Notes under the pieces: generated by a model
What the model was told of the DNA's origin: nothing
The model's database searches: none
The model's input: the letters and a program-made list of their open reading frames with translations, nothing else
In this document: positions 25,919 to 34,442 of the stretch, piece after piece
Numbering within the stretch: position 1 is the stretch's first letter
Layout: every line of letters starts with the position of its first letter
Translations under genes and position numbers: made by a program
NCBI RefSeq assembly: GCF_000472385.1
Contig: NZ_AWZU01000042.1
Location: 143 to 64,142 of the forward strand
Direction of reading: 5' to 3'
Length of the DNA: 64,000 nucleotides
From: Bradyrhizobium sp. ARR65
GTDB taxonomy: Bacteria; Pseudomonadota; Alphaproteobacteria; Rhizobiales; Xanthobacteraceae

Positions 25919-27083
25919 GGTAGGGCAGGGCACGCAGACGCCGACCGCCTTCGGCGTGTATGTGCATTGGCCGTTCTGCCTTTCCAAATGTCCCTATTGC
26001 GACTTCAACAGCCATGTGCGGCACGCGGCGATCGATGAAGCGCGCTTTGCGCGCGCCTTTGTGCGCGAATTGGAAACCACGGCTCAGCGCATCCCCGGCC
26101 GCACCGTCACCTCGATCTTTCTCGGCGGCGGCACGCCCTCGCTGATGCAGCCGCAGACGGTCGGCGCAATCCTGGACGCGATCGGTAAATCCTGGCACCT
26201 CGCGCGCGACGTCGAGGTGACGCTGGAAGCCAATCCCACCAGCGTGGAAGCGACGCGCTTTGCCGGTTATCGAAGTGCCGGCGTCAATCGCGTCTCGCTC
26301 GGCGTGCAGGCCCTCGACGACACCTCATTGAAAGCGCTCGGACGGCTGCATAATGCGCGGGAGGCGCTGGATGCCGTCGCCATCGCACGCAAGTCGTTCG
26401 AGCGTTACTCCTTCGACCTGATCTACGCGCGGCCGGAACAGACACCTGCGATGTGGGCCGAGGAATTGCAGCTTGCGATCACGGAGGCCGCGGAACATCT
26501 GTCGCTCTATCAACTGACGATCGAGGAGGGCACGCCCTTCTTTGGCCTGCACGCCGCCGGCAAACTGAAGACGCCGGGCGAATCGACGGCACGCGCGCTT
26601 TATGATGTGACGCAGGAGGTCTGCGCGCGGCACGACCTGCCGGCGTATGAAATTTCCAATCACGCGCGCAAAGGCGCGGAATGCCGCCACAACCTGGTTT
26701 ACTGGCGCGGCCAGGAATATGCCGGCATCGGCCCCGGCGCGCATGGCAGGCTCGATATCAACGGCACGAGGCACGCGACCGCGACGGAAAAGCGCCCCGA
26801 GGCCTGGCTGATGCGCGTCGAAGCAAACGGCCATGGCGTCGTGATCGACGATTGCCTGAACAGCGAGGAACGCGCCGACGAGTTCTTGCTGATGGGACTG
26901 CGGCTTGCGGAAGGCATCGATCCCAGGCGCTACGCCGCGCTGGCCGGCCGGCCGCTTGATCCGCGCCGCATCGCGCTGCTGCGCGAAGAGGGGGCGATCG
27001 CGGTCGGAATCGATGGGCGGCTGCGCGTCACGCAGGCCGGCTTTCCCGTGCTTGATGCCGTGGTGGCGGATCTCGCGGCGTAA
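25908..27083 (+). CDS. hemW: Radical SAM heme chaperone HemW
   Basis: The 391-residue protein binds heme and a [4Fe-4S] cluster and is thought to deliver heme to membrane enzymes; it was formerly annotated as coproporphyrinogen III oxidase. The radical SAM motif is CLSKCPYC (C-x3-C-x2-C) after VYVHWPF, followed by FLGGGTPSL and EANPTSVE. It lacks the additional cysteine of HemN (CPYC is followed by DF, not DFNK with CxxCxC), which supports HemW. The ATG at 25908 overlaps the end of rdgB; an upstream GTG frame is less likely. Confidence 0.93.
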   Translation: MRARVGQGTQTPTAFGVYVHWPFCLSKCPYCDFNSHVRHAAIDEARFARAFVRELETTAQRIPGRTVTSIFLGGGTPSLMQPQTVGAILDAIGKSWHLARDVEVTLEANPTSVEATRFAGYRSAGVNRVSLGVQALDDTSLKALGRLHNAREALDAVAIARKSFERYSFDLIYARPEQTPAMWAEELQLAITEAAEHLSLYQLTIEEGTPFFGLHAAGKLKTPGESTARALYDVTQEVCARHDLPAYEISNHARKGAECRHNLVYWRGQEYAGIGPGAHGRLDINGTRHATATEKRPEAWLMRVEANGHGVVIDDCLNSEERADEFLLMGLRLAEGIDPRRYAALAGRPLDPRRIALLREEGAIAVGIDGRLRVTQAGFPVLDAVVADLAA

Positions 27084-27090
27084 TCTTTTC

Positions 27091-28320
27091 CTAAGCGCCA
27101 AAGCTCTTCGGCGATCCTGCGACCGGTACGCTGCTGCCGGAGCCCACGCGCATCACGGCCAGGCCGCGTTCATTGGTACCGTCGGCGCGGAAGCGGAATA
27201 GACCGTCAATGCCGGCAAAGCCGGAGGGATTGGTCAACACCTCCGACGAGAAGCGCGGCCCCCCTTGCGTCCTGGCCAGCGCCGCGACGAGTGCCACCGA
27301 ATCATAGGCTAGCGTCGCGGTCCGCACGGGCTCGGAGCCGAATCGGGTGCGGTAGCGCCCGGAGAAGGCGCGGAAACCGGACGGATCGGGCGCCGCGAAC
27401 AGGCCTCCTTGCAGCGAAGCGCTGGCGTAAACGCGCGGATTGTCCCACAACCCGGTGCCGAGCAACTGAATGTTGCGCAAATTCGCGCCCGCCGCGGTCA
27501 GCGCATCGGCCGTCGCGACCACCGAATCACCGTCATCGGCGAGCAAAAGCGCGTCGGCCTGGCCGAGCGCTTGCGCCACCGTGCGTGCGGGCGTTGCACG
27601 GTCGGCGCCATATCTTTCGAACACGGCCACCCGGGCCCCGCGTTTACCGACCGCCTGCTTGAATGCGGCTTCCACCACATTGCCGTAGGCGTTGTCCGGC
27701 AGAAGTGCGGCAAAGGAGCTCTTTCCAATCGAGGAGGCATATTCGACGATGCGATTGACGTCGGACTCCGGCAGAAAACTCAGGAGATAAACGCCGCGGC
27801 CGGCGATGCTGGAGTCCGTGGAGAACGCGATCACCGGGATGTTGCGCGCGCGCGTCACCTGCGCCGTCGCGGGAACCGAAGCGGCAAAGAGCGGCCCGAG
27901 AACGATCTCGGCGCCCTCGTCCAGCGCCTGTTGCGCACCTTGGGCCGCTCCTTGCGCAGTACCGGCATCATCCTTGATCAGAAGCTGGATATTGGGATTC
28001 TGGAACTCGGCCAGCGCCATTTCGGCGGCATTCTTCATCGATTGCGCCGCCACCCCGGCGTTGCCCGCCGCCGAGAGCGGCAGGATCAGGCCGACCTTGA
28101 CCTGACCGTTGCCGGCCGTCATCGGCTGCTGGGGCGGCCCGCCAGGGGCAGGTGCGGGCTGGGAACCGAAGGAATTGGAAAACTGATTCAGGCTTTGCTG
28201 CGCGCCGGTGCAGGCGCTGAGCACGGGAGCGCCGAGGACGAGGCCTAGCGCCGCCCGCCGGGTGACCCGCGGGACGTGCGGACCCGAAAACAAAGACCAG
28301 GGATTAAGCGGGTCCACCAT
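27091..28320 (-). CDS. LpoA-like penicillin-binding protein activator lipoprotein
   Basis: The 409-residue protein is a periplasmic-binding-fold (Peripla_BP_6, YraM/LpoA-type) lipoprotein. The leader combines a twin arginine (VTRRAALGLVLG) with a lipobox LSAC (Cys37), so it may leave the cell by the Tat route and be lipidated. The fold starts QVKVGLILPLSAAGNAGVAAQSM. LpoA in E. coli activates PBP1A for peptidoglycan synthesis. E. coli also has rsmI (yraL), lpoA (yraM) and yraN together; here lpoA is divergent from rsmI-yraN, which supports the assignment. Conservation with E. coli LpoA is limited to the C-terminal domain, so an amino-acid binding role is an alternative. Confidence 0.75.
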   Translation of the reverse strand: MVDPLNPWSLFSGPHVPRVTRRAALGLVLGAPVLSACTGAQQSLNQFSNSFGSQPAPAPGGPPQQPMTAGNGQVKVGLILPLSAAGNAGVAAQSMKNAAEMALAEFQNPNIQLLIKDDAGTAQGAAQGAQQALDEGAEIVLGPLFAASVPATAQVTRARNIPVIAFSTDSSIAGRGVYLLSFLPESDVNRIVEYASSIGKSSFAALLPDNAYGNVVEAAFKQAVGKRGARVAVFERYGADRATPARTVAQALGQADALLLADDGDSVVATADALTAAGANLRNIQLLGTGLWDNPRVYASASLQGGLFAAPDPSGFRAFSGRYRTRFGSEPVRTATLAYDSVALVAALARTQGGPRFSSEVLTNPSGFAGIDGLFRFRADGTNERGLAVMRVGSGSSVPVAGSPKSFGA

Positions 28321-28563
28321 TAGATCTCTTAGCTTGGCCGAGCCCGGGGGCGGCCAGACCTTCCTCCAAAAGGATCAGGAGGACGGAGTAGGGCATGGAG
28401 TAAGGCATATTGTCAGCGAATGGTTTACCAGAACCAAAGGATTATGGCACTGCCGCGCCGCCGCAACTTGCCGTTTGCAGCCTCTTGTCACCGCTTTACA
28501 TCGTGCATGGGGCAGCACTCACGAGTGTGGCGCCAAGACCATCTCCCCTTTAAGCTCGGCATT

Positions 28564-29508
28564 ATGCGCGCAAAAACGGCTCCGATAAATACGCAAGCTG
28601 GCGGGGGACATCGCGAGTTTTCCATCGGGGGGCATGTTTTGTCGGCGCCCAAGCCGCCCGCCGGCCTTTATCTCGTGGCAACCCCGATCGGCAATCTCGG
28701 CGACATTACCCTGCGCGCCTTGGAAACCCTGGCCGGCGTGGACCTGATCGCCTGCGAGGATACCCGCATCACCCACAGGCTCCTGGAACGTTACTCTATT
28801 TCGGCGGAGCTCACGCCCTACCATGAGCACAACGCGGCAAGCGCCCGGCCGAAACTCCTGGAACGACTTCGCGAGGGCGAAGCGGTCGCGCTGGTCTCGG
28901 ATGCCGGCACGCCCCTGATCTCCGATCCGGGCTTCAAGCTGGTTCGGGAGGTCTGCGCGGCCGGCTATGCCGTCACCGCGATACCAGGGCCCTCCTCAAT
29001 CCTGACGGCGCTCTCGCTGGCGGCGCTGCCTACCGACCGGTTTTTCTTTACCGGCTTTTTGCCGCCGAAGCAGGCCGCGCGCCGCGCGCGGCTGGCGGAA
29101 CTCGCCCGCATCGACGCGACGCTTGTGGTGTTCGAATCAGGTCATCGCGTGCAGGAGACGATTGCCGATCTCGCCGGGATCATGGGTGCACGCGAAGCGG
29201 CGATCTGCCGCGAACTGACCAAGCTGCACGAACAGGTGACCCGCGCGCCGCTTGCGGAGCTGGCAGCGGGAGCGGACCAGCTCGAGACGCGCGGCGAGTT
29301 CGTGCTGGTGATCGGGCCGCCGGATGTGGCTGCGCAAGCCATGAGCGCCGAAGCGGTGGACGAGCTCCTCCGCGACGCGCTTGCCCATTCCAGTTTGAAA
29401 GATGCGGTGGCGCAAGCGGTGGAAGTATCGGGCCGGCCGCGCCGCGAGGTCTATGCCCGCGCGCTGGAGCTCGCCAAAAGCGTGAAGACGGACCATGACC
29501 AAACGTGA
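28564..29508 (+). CDS. rsmI: 16S rRNA (cytidine-1402 2'-O)-methyltransferase
   Basis: The 314-residue tetrapyrrole-methylase-fold enzyme methylates C1402 of 16S rRNA at the decoding centre. Conserved blocks are LYLVATPIGNLGDITLRAL, CEDTRITHRLL, ALVSDAGTPLISDPG and TAIPGPSSILTALSLA. The exact start is uncertain: the ATG at 28564 gives a 30-residue lead-in before the fold; other candidates exist upstream in the 243-base gap to the LpoA-like gene. It overlaps the yraN start by 14 bases. Confidence 0.96.
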   Translation: MRAKTAPINTQAGGGHREFSIGGHVLSAPKPPAGLYLVATPIGNLGDITLRALETLAGVDLIACEDTRITHRLLERYSISAELTPYHEHNAASARPKLLERLREGEAVALVSDAGTPLISDPGFKLVREVCAAGYAVTAIPGPSSILTALSLAALPTDRFFFTGFLPPKQAARRARLAELARIDATLVVFESGHRVQETIADLAGIMGAREAAICRELTKLHEQVTRAPLAELAAGADQLETRGEFVLVIGPPDVAAQAMSAEAVDELLRDALAHSSLKDAVAQAVEVSGRPRREVYARALELAKSVKTDHDQT

Positions 29509-29908
29509 CGGCCCGCCACCGGCGGACATAGCCGCCAGACCGGCCTCGCCCGCGCGCGTGGCCGCGTTTCGCACTGGGCTGTCGGCGGAAAGCCGTGCGG
29601 CAGCGTATCTGATGGCCAAGGGCTATCGCATCCTCGCCAAGCGCTTTCGCACGCCCCATGGCGAGATCGACATCGTCGCGAAGCGACGCAATCTGCTCGC
29701 CTTTGTCGAGGTCAAGGCCCGCGCCACGCTCGATGACGCGGCGTTCGCGGTGACGCCACGTCAACAGGCCCGTATCATCGATGCCGCGCAAGCCTGGCTA
29801 GTGGCGCATCCCGAGCATGCGGAATTGGAGCTGCGCTTTGATGCCATGCTGATTGCGCCGCGGCATTTGCCGCGCCATGTGCTAGCAGCATTCGACGCCA
29901 GCCCCTAA
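29495..29908 (+). CDS. yraN: UPF0102/YraN family nuclease-fold protein
   Basis: The 137-residue protein has the restriction-endonuclease-like core of the family: GLSAESRAAAYLMAKGYRILAKRFRTPHGEIDIVA and LAFVEVKARA, giving the E-x-K/D-type catalytic pattern (Asp in EIDIVA, Glu and Lys in VEVKAR). A nuclease role is suspected but unproven for the family. Overlap with rsmI by 14 bases indicates cotranslation. gshB follows 35 bases after it. Confidence 0.9.
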   Translation: MTKRDGPPPADIAARPASPARVAAFRTGLSAESRAAAYLMAKGYRILAKRFRTPHGEIDIVAKRRNLLAFVEVKARATLDDAAFAVTPRQQARIIDAAQAWLVAHPEHAELELRFDAMLIAPRHLPRHVLAAFDASP

Positions 29909-29943
29909 AAGACATCCTCCTCTCGAGCTCACGGACCCCGCCA

Positions 29944-30897
29944 ATGAAATTGAACGTCGCCGTCCAGATGGATCCCATCGCGCGCATCAATATCCGTGGC
30001 GATTCGACCTTCGCATTGCTGCTGGAGGCGCAAAAGCGCGGTCATGGGCTTTCGTATTACACCCCCGACAAGCTGTCGCTGTTGGGCGATGAGCTGGTCG
30101 CCCCCGTCCAGGTCCTCACCGTACGTGACGAGCCCGGCAATCACTTCACCCTTGGCGAGCCCCGGCGCGAGCCGCTTAACGCGTTTGACGTGATCCTCCT
30201 CAGGCAGGACCCGCCGTTCGATCTCGCCTATATCACCTCAACGCATTTCCTCGAGCGACTGCAGCCCAGGACACTGGTGGTCAACGATCCCGTGGCCGTG
30301 CGCAATGCGCCGGAAAAGCTGTTCGTGATGGATTTCCCGCAATTGATGCCGCCGACGCTGATCTCGCGCGACCTCGACGAGATCAACGCGTTCCGCGACA
30401 CCCATGGCCCGGTCGTCATGAAACCGTTGCACGGCTATGGCGGAGCCGCGGTGTTCCGCGTCATGCCGCAGGACATGAATTTCGGCTCGCTCTACGACAT
30501 GTTCTCGGTGACGTTCAAGGAGCCCTGGGTGATCCAGCGTTTCCTGCCCGAGGTGAAGAAAGGCGACAAGCGCATCATTCTGGTCGACGGCGAATTTGCA
30601 GGCGCCGTCAACCGGGTTCCGGCCGCGGATGATTTGCGCTCCAACATGGTGCGCGGCGGGGCGGCAACGGCGACCGATCTCACCAAGCGCGAACGGGAAA
30701 TCTGCGCGACCATTGGACCGGCGCTCCGGGAGCGCGGCCTCATCTTCGTCGGCATCGACGTGATCGACGGCTATCTCACCGAGATCAACGTGACATCGCC
30801 GACGGGCATTCGCGCCATCTCGCGGCTTGGTGGTCCGGATATCGCCGCCAAGATCTGGGACGTCATCGAGGCAAAGCGCGCAAGCACAAAAACCTGA
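29944..30897 (+). CDS. gshB: Glutathione synthetase
   Basis: The 317-residue ATP-grasp enzyme joins glycine to gamma-glutamylcysteine. It has the N-terminal MNVAVQMDPI-like start, the ATP-grasp blocks VVMKPLHGYGGAAVFRV and PWVIQRFLPEVKKGDKRI, and the final metal-binding ERGLIFVGIDVIDGYLTEINVTSPTG. The length agrees with the E. coli enzyme (316). It is likely the last gene of the rsmI-yraN-gshB run. Confidence 0.98.
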   Translation: MKLNVAVQMDPIARINIRGDSTFALLLEAQKRGHGLSYYTPDKLSLLGDELVAPVQVLTVRDEPGNHFTLGEPRREPLNAFDVILLRQDPPFDLAYITSTHFLERLQPRTLVVNDPVAVRNAPEKLFVMDFPQLMPPTLISRDLDEINAFRDTHGPVVMKPLHGYGGAAVFRVMPQDMNFGSLYDMFSVTFKEPWVIQRFLPEVKKGDKRIILVDGEFAGAVNRVPAADDLRSNMVRGGAATATDLTKREREICATIGPALRERGLIFVGIDVIDGYLTEINVTSPTGIRAISRLGGPDIAAKIWDVIEAKRASTKT

Positions 30898-31032
30898 TCT
30901 TGCCGCTTTCAAAGCGAGCGCCCTCCAAAGGCCCCAAAGCGGTCTCAGCCTCCACAATCTGGACGGGTAGGCCCGTCCGGATACGACGTCGTCGCTCGAT
31001 GACGTCACAAATAGGAATGTGGAGGAAGACGC

Positions 31033-32004
31033 ATGACATATCCTGTTTCACGGCGATCCTTGTTCGCACTCACCGCCGGCCTTGGCGCAACGACCCTGTT
31101 CTCCGGCAATGCATTGGCGCGCGAACCCAAACTCGGCACCCAGTCGCCCTATTTCCATCGCTTCATGCTTGGCGATGCCGAGGTGACGGTGGTGTCGGAT
31201 GGGCCGCTGCCACTCGGTAATCCCAAAGGCACCTTCACCGGCGCGTCCGACGATGAAATCAAGAAGATGCTCACGGACAATTTCCTCAACCCCGACAACA
31301 TCGTGCTCGAGCAGAACTCGCCGGTCGTGAACACGGGCGACAAGCTCGTGCTGTTCGACACCGGCATGGGAACGGCCAGGACCTTTGGTCCGACCACGGG
31401 GCGGCAGCAGAAGAGCATGGCGGAGGCCGGCATCAAGCCGGAGGACATCGACGCTGTCGTGTTCACGCACGCCCATATCGATCACATCGGCGGCGTGGTC
31501 GATGGGAGCGGCAAGGTGCTGTTCCCGAACGCCCAGTACTACATCGCGCAAAGCGATTTCGACTACTGGACCGACGAAGGCCGGATGAGCGGGCCGCTCA
31601 AGGAGTTCGTCGTGCATGCGCGCAAGAACCTGCTGCCCGTGCGCGACCGCCTGGTGTTCTATAGGGACGGCCAGGAATTCTTGCCGGGCATCCAGGCACT
31701 CGCCGCACCGGGACACACTGTCGGCCACCACATTTTCATGATCTCGTCGGGCGACAAGTCGTTCGCGTTCCTCGGCGATCTCACCCACCACCAGATCCTG
31801 CTGATGGAAAGGCCGCGCATGGAATTTTCCTATGACACGGACCCGAAGCAGGCGGCGGAAAGCCGGGTGAGGATGCTGGACATGCTGGCGGCCAACAAGA
31901 TCATGGTCATGTCCTACCATTACCCATGGCCGGGCCTCGGTCATGTCGTGAAAAGCGGCGAGGGCTTCCACTACCTCCCGCAGCCGATGCAGATGCTGCT
32001 TTGA
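31033..32004 (+). CDS. Tat-exported metallo-beta-lactamase-fold hydrolase
   Basis: The 323-residue protein has a Tat signal (SRRSLFALTAGLGA, cleaved near ALA/REP) and a full metallo-beta-lactamase site: THAHIDH (His146, His148, Asp150, His151), His228 in APGHTVGHH, and Asp249 in FLGDLTHH. The arrangement resembles the methyl parathion hydrolase/AHL lactonase-like branch rather than true beta-lactamases. It should be a periplasmic zinc hydrolase; the substrate is unknown. A GGAGGAAG site precedes the ATG. It follows gshB after 135 bases. Confidence 0.9.
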   Translation: MTYPVSRRSLFALTAGLGATTLFSGNALAREPKLGTQSPYFHRFMLGDAEVTVVSDGPLPLGNPKGTFTGASDDEIKKMLTDNFLNPDNIVLEQNSPVVNTGDKLVLFDTGMGTARTFGPTTGRQQKSMAEAGIKPEDIDAVVFTHAHIDHIGGVVDGSGKVLFPNAQYYIAQSDFDYWTDEGRMSGPLKEFVVHARKNLLPVRDRLVFYRDGQEFLPGIQALAAPGHTVGHHIFMISSGDKSFAFLGDLTHHQILLMERPRMEFSYDTDPKQAAESRVRMLDMLAANKIMVMSYHYPWPGLGHVVKSGEGFHYLPQPMQMLL

Positions 32005-32043
32005 ACGGGATGCTATACGGGGCGGCGTACGCCGCCGTCCCGT

Positions 32044-32065
32044 CCGCCCGGCTTCGCCTGGGCGG
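32044..32065. other. Hairpin after the metallo-hydrolase gene
   Basis: CCGCCCGGC, a TTC loop and GCCTGGGCGG pair as a 9-bp stem with one bulged T, 40 bases after the stop codon, followed by CTTCTTCCCC. It may end transcription, but it lacks a clean U-tract. Confidence 0.35.
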
Positions 32066-32173
32066 GGCTTCTTCCCCGGCGCAGGGCCTCATCGTTCCCG
32101 TAATGTTCTTGCCAGGGGAGCGGTTTTCCGCTACCTTGAATTGCGAAGAAGAGTCGCGGCGGGGCGGGGCGGC

Positions 32174-33712
32174 ATGGTCCAGCGCGTTTCAACGGTTGCC
32201 TTTGAGGGCATTGAGGCCCGTGCGGTCGATGTGCAGGTGCAGGTCGCGCCGGGCCTTCCGGCGTTCACGATCGTTGGCCTGCCCGACAAGGCGGTCTCGG
32301 AGGCGCGCGAGCGGGTGCGCTCGGCCCTGATCGCTTCGGGCCTCGCGCTGCCGGCGCGGCGAATCACCGTCAATCTCGCGCCTGCCGATCTGCCGAAGGA
32401 AGGCAGCCATTACGACCTGCCGATCGCGCTCGGCCTGATGGCGGCAATCGGGGCGATCCCGCCGGATGCCTTGAACGGCTTCACCGTGCTTGGCGAGCTC
32501 GGGTTGGACGGGTCGATCGCCGCGGTCGCGGGCGTGCTGCCGGCTGCAATCGGCGCCAACGCGCGCGAGGAAGGGCTGATTTGTCCCGCCGCTTGCGGCG
32601 CGGAGGCGGCCTGGGCCAGCCCGGACATCCAGATCATCGCCGCGAATTCCCTGATTCAAATCGCCAACCACTTCAAGGGCACCCAGGTCCTGTCGCGCCC
32701 GCAGCCCAAAATCCATGAAGAGCAGGCCTCCTCGCTCGATCTTCGGGACATCAAGGGACAAGAAAGCGCCAAGCGTGCGCTCGAGATCGCGGCGGCCGGA
32801 GGCCACCACCTCCTGATGATCGGCGCGCCCGGCGCCGGCAAATCGATGCTGGCGGCGCGGCTTCCCTCGATCCTGCCGCCGCTGACGCCCTCTGAACTCT
32901 TGGAAGTGTCGATGATCGCCTCGGTCGCCGGCGAAATCCAGGGCGGGGCGCTGACCTCGCGACGGCCCTTCCGCAGCCCCCATCATTCCGCCAGCATGGC
33001 CGCGCTGACCGGCGGCGGAGTGCGCGCGAGGCCCGGCGAGATCTCGCTCGCCCATCAGGGCGTGCTGTTCCTGGATGAGCTGCCGGAGTTCGACCCGCGC
33101 GTATTGGATTCGCTGCGCCAGCCGCTGGAAAACGGCGAGGTCTCGGTCTCCCGCGCCAATCACCGCGTGACCTATCCTGCGCGTTTCATGCTCGTTGCCG
33201 CGATGAACCCGTGCCGCTGCGGCCGTGCCTTCGAGCCCGGCTATTCCTGCAAGCGCGCGCAGATCGACCACTGCACCGCCGATTATCAGATGCGCATTTC
33301 GGGGCCGTTGATGGACCGCATCGACCTGCGCATCGAGGTGCCGGCGGTGACCGCGGCCGACCTGATTCTTCCGCCGCCGGCGGAAGGCTCGGCCGAAGTC
33401 GCCGCCCGCGTCGCGGCCGCGCGCGACATCCAGCGCGCCCGCTATGCGGCGGCCGGACTGCCGCAGGTCCGCACCAATGCGGAGGCGCCGGCCTCGTTAC
33501 TGGAAGAGGTCGCGCAGACCGACGCGCAAGGACAAAAACTGCTGCGCGATGCCGCCGAAACCATGCGCCTGTCCGCGCGCGGCTATCACCGCGTGCTCCG
33601 GGTTGCGCGAACGCTCGCCGATCTCGACGGCGCTGACAAGATCGGCCGGCTGCATCTCGCCGAAGCCCTGTCCTATCGGGCATTGGCCGAGGACGTCAGG
33701 CACGCCGCGTGA
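32174..33712 (+). CDS. yifB: YifB/ComM-family Mg-chelatase-like AAA+ ATPase
   Basis: The 512-residue protein has the N-terminal Lon-protease-like ChlI domain (about residues 1-165), the AAA+ core with Walker A IGAPGAGKSMLAARL and Walker B VLFLDELPEF, and a C-terminal Mg-chelatase domain (SARGYHRVLRVARTLADL). In naturally competent bacteria the ComM homologue is a branch-migration helicase for integrating DNA. The ATG at 32174 begins the domain; a few in-frame codons upstream lack support. A hypothetical gene follows 111 bases later. Confidence 0.94.
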   Translation: MVQRVSTVAFEGIEARAVDVQVQVAPGLPAFTIVGLPDKAVSEARERVRSALIASGLALPARRITVNLAPADLPKEGSHYDLPIALGLMAAIGAIPPDALNGFTVLGELGLDGSIAAVAGVLPAAIGANAREEGLICPAACGAEAAWASPDIQIIAANSLIQIANHFKGTQVLSRPQPKIHEEQASSLDLRDIKGQESAKRALEIAAAGGHHLLMIGAPGAGKSMLAARLPSILPPLTPSELLEVSMIASVAGEIQGGALTSRRPFRSPHHSASMAALTGGGVRARPGEISLAHQGVLFLDELPEFDPRVLDSLRQPLENGEVSVSRANHRVTYPARFMLVAAMNPCRCGRAFEPGYSCKRAQIDHCTADYQMRISGPLMDRIDLRIEVPAVTAADLILPPPAEGSAEVAARVAAARDIQRARYAAAGLPQVRTNAEAPASLLEEVAQTDAQGQKLLRDAAETMRLSARGYHRVLRVARTLADLDGADKIGRLHLAEALSYRALAEDVRHAA

Positions 33713-33823
33713 GCGACGTTCAGGGATCACGTTGCGCATCAACCAGCCGGTAACGAGTTTTCTTTACGCTCCGCCAACCATAAGCCGCGCGCCTTTTGCG
33801 GCCTTGGTCGAGTGAGTGCCCTG

Positions 33824-34297
33824 ATGTTGCGTTTCAAGTTGCGTTTCACGATTCTGGTCTCGGCGGTTCCTTTGGTCGCGGGTGCAATCCTGGCCGGCGT
33901 TCAAGCATTCGAGCGTCCGCGTCCCTGCATCGCGGTCGGTGCGACGACGCTCGAGATCGGATCCGCTCCCTGGCACGCCGACCTCCATGTCAGCTTCACC
34001 GACGATCCCTCGCTTGCAACCGTGCGGGTCGGCGTCACCGACAGCGCGGCCAACGCGGACTTCGCCGTGATCGACGATATCGATGACGCCGAGGAGAACA
34101 CCTGCAAAGCAAACGCGACGCAATTTGTCGCGCTGTCCGCGCAGCCCTCGGCCTCCGCTCCCGTGATCTACATTTCGCATGGCGGCGCGGCCGATTATCG
34201 CATCTTCGTCAGATCCAGGCACTTCTCGCTTCGCGAGGCCGCCGCGCTGATCGTCGGCGCGCACGGGGAACGCCCGCGCCTTGCCGCCGCGCTCTGA
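33824..34297 (+). CDS. Hypothetical protein with one N-terminal membrane anchor or signal
   Basis: I do not recognise this 157-residue protein. It has a hydrophobic N-terminus (about residues 5-25, LRFTILVSAVPLVAGAILAG) and then a soluble part with paired short beta-like stretches (VGATTLEIGSAPWHADLHVSF, PVIYISHGGAADYRIFVRS). A pair of cysteines (in RPCIAV and ENTCKAN) might form a disulfide in the periplasm. The ATG at 33824 was chosen; a GTG four codons upstream is possible. It lies between yifB and the histidine kinase on the same strand. Confidence 0.75.
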   Translation: MLRFKLRFTILVSAVPLVAGAILAGVQAFERPRPCIAVGATTLEIGSAPWHADLHVSFTDDPSLATVRVGVTDSAANADFAVIDDIDDAEENTCKANATQFVALSAQPSASAPVIYISHGGAADYRIFVRSRHFSLREAAALIVGAHGERPRLAAAL

Positions 34298-34442
34298 AGT
34301 CGTCCTTAACCCTTCATCAACCCTGTTCGCATCGTGCTTGCGCCAAGTGGGCGCGCTTCAAAGACTTTGCAAGCGTCGGCCCGGCATCGTTCGTGCGCGG
34401 GGCAGCGTGCGTGCGCGCAGCACGAGCTGAAGGTGGTCGGCG

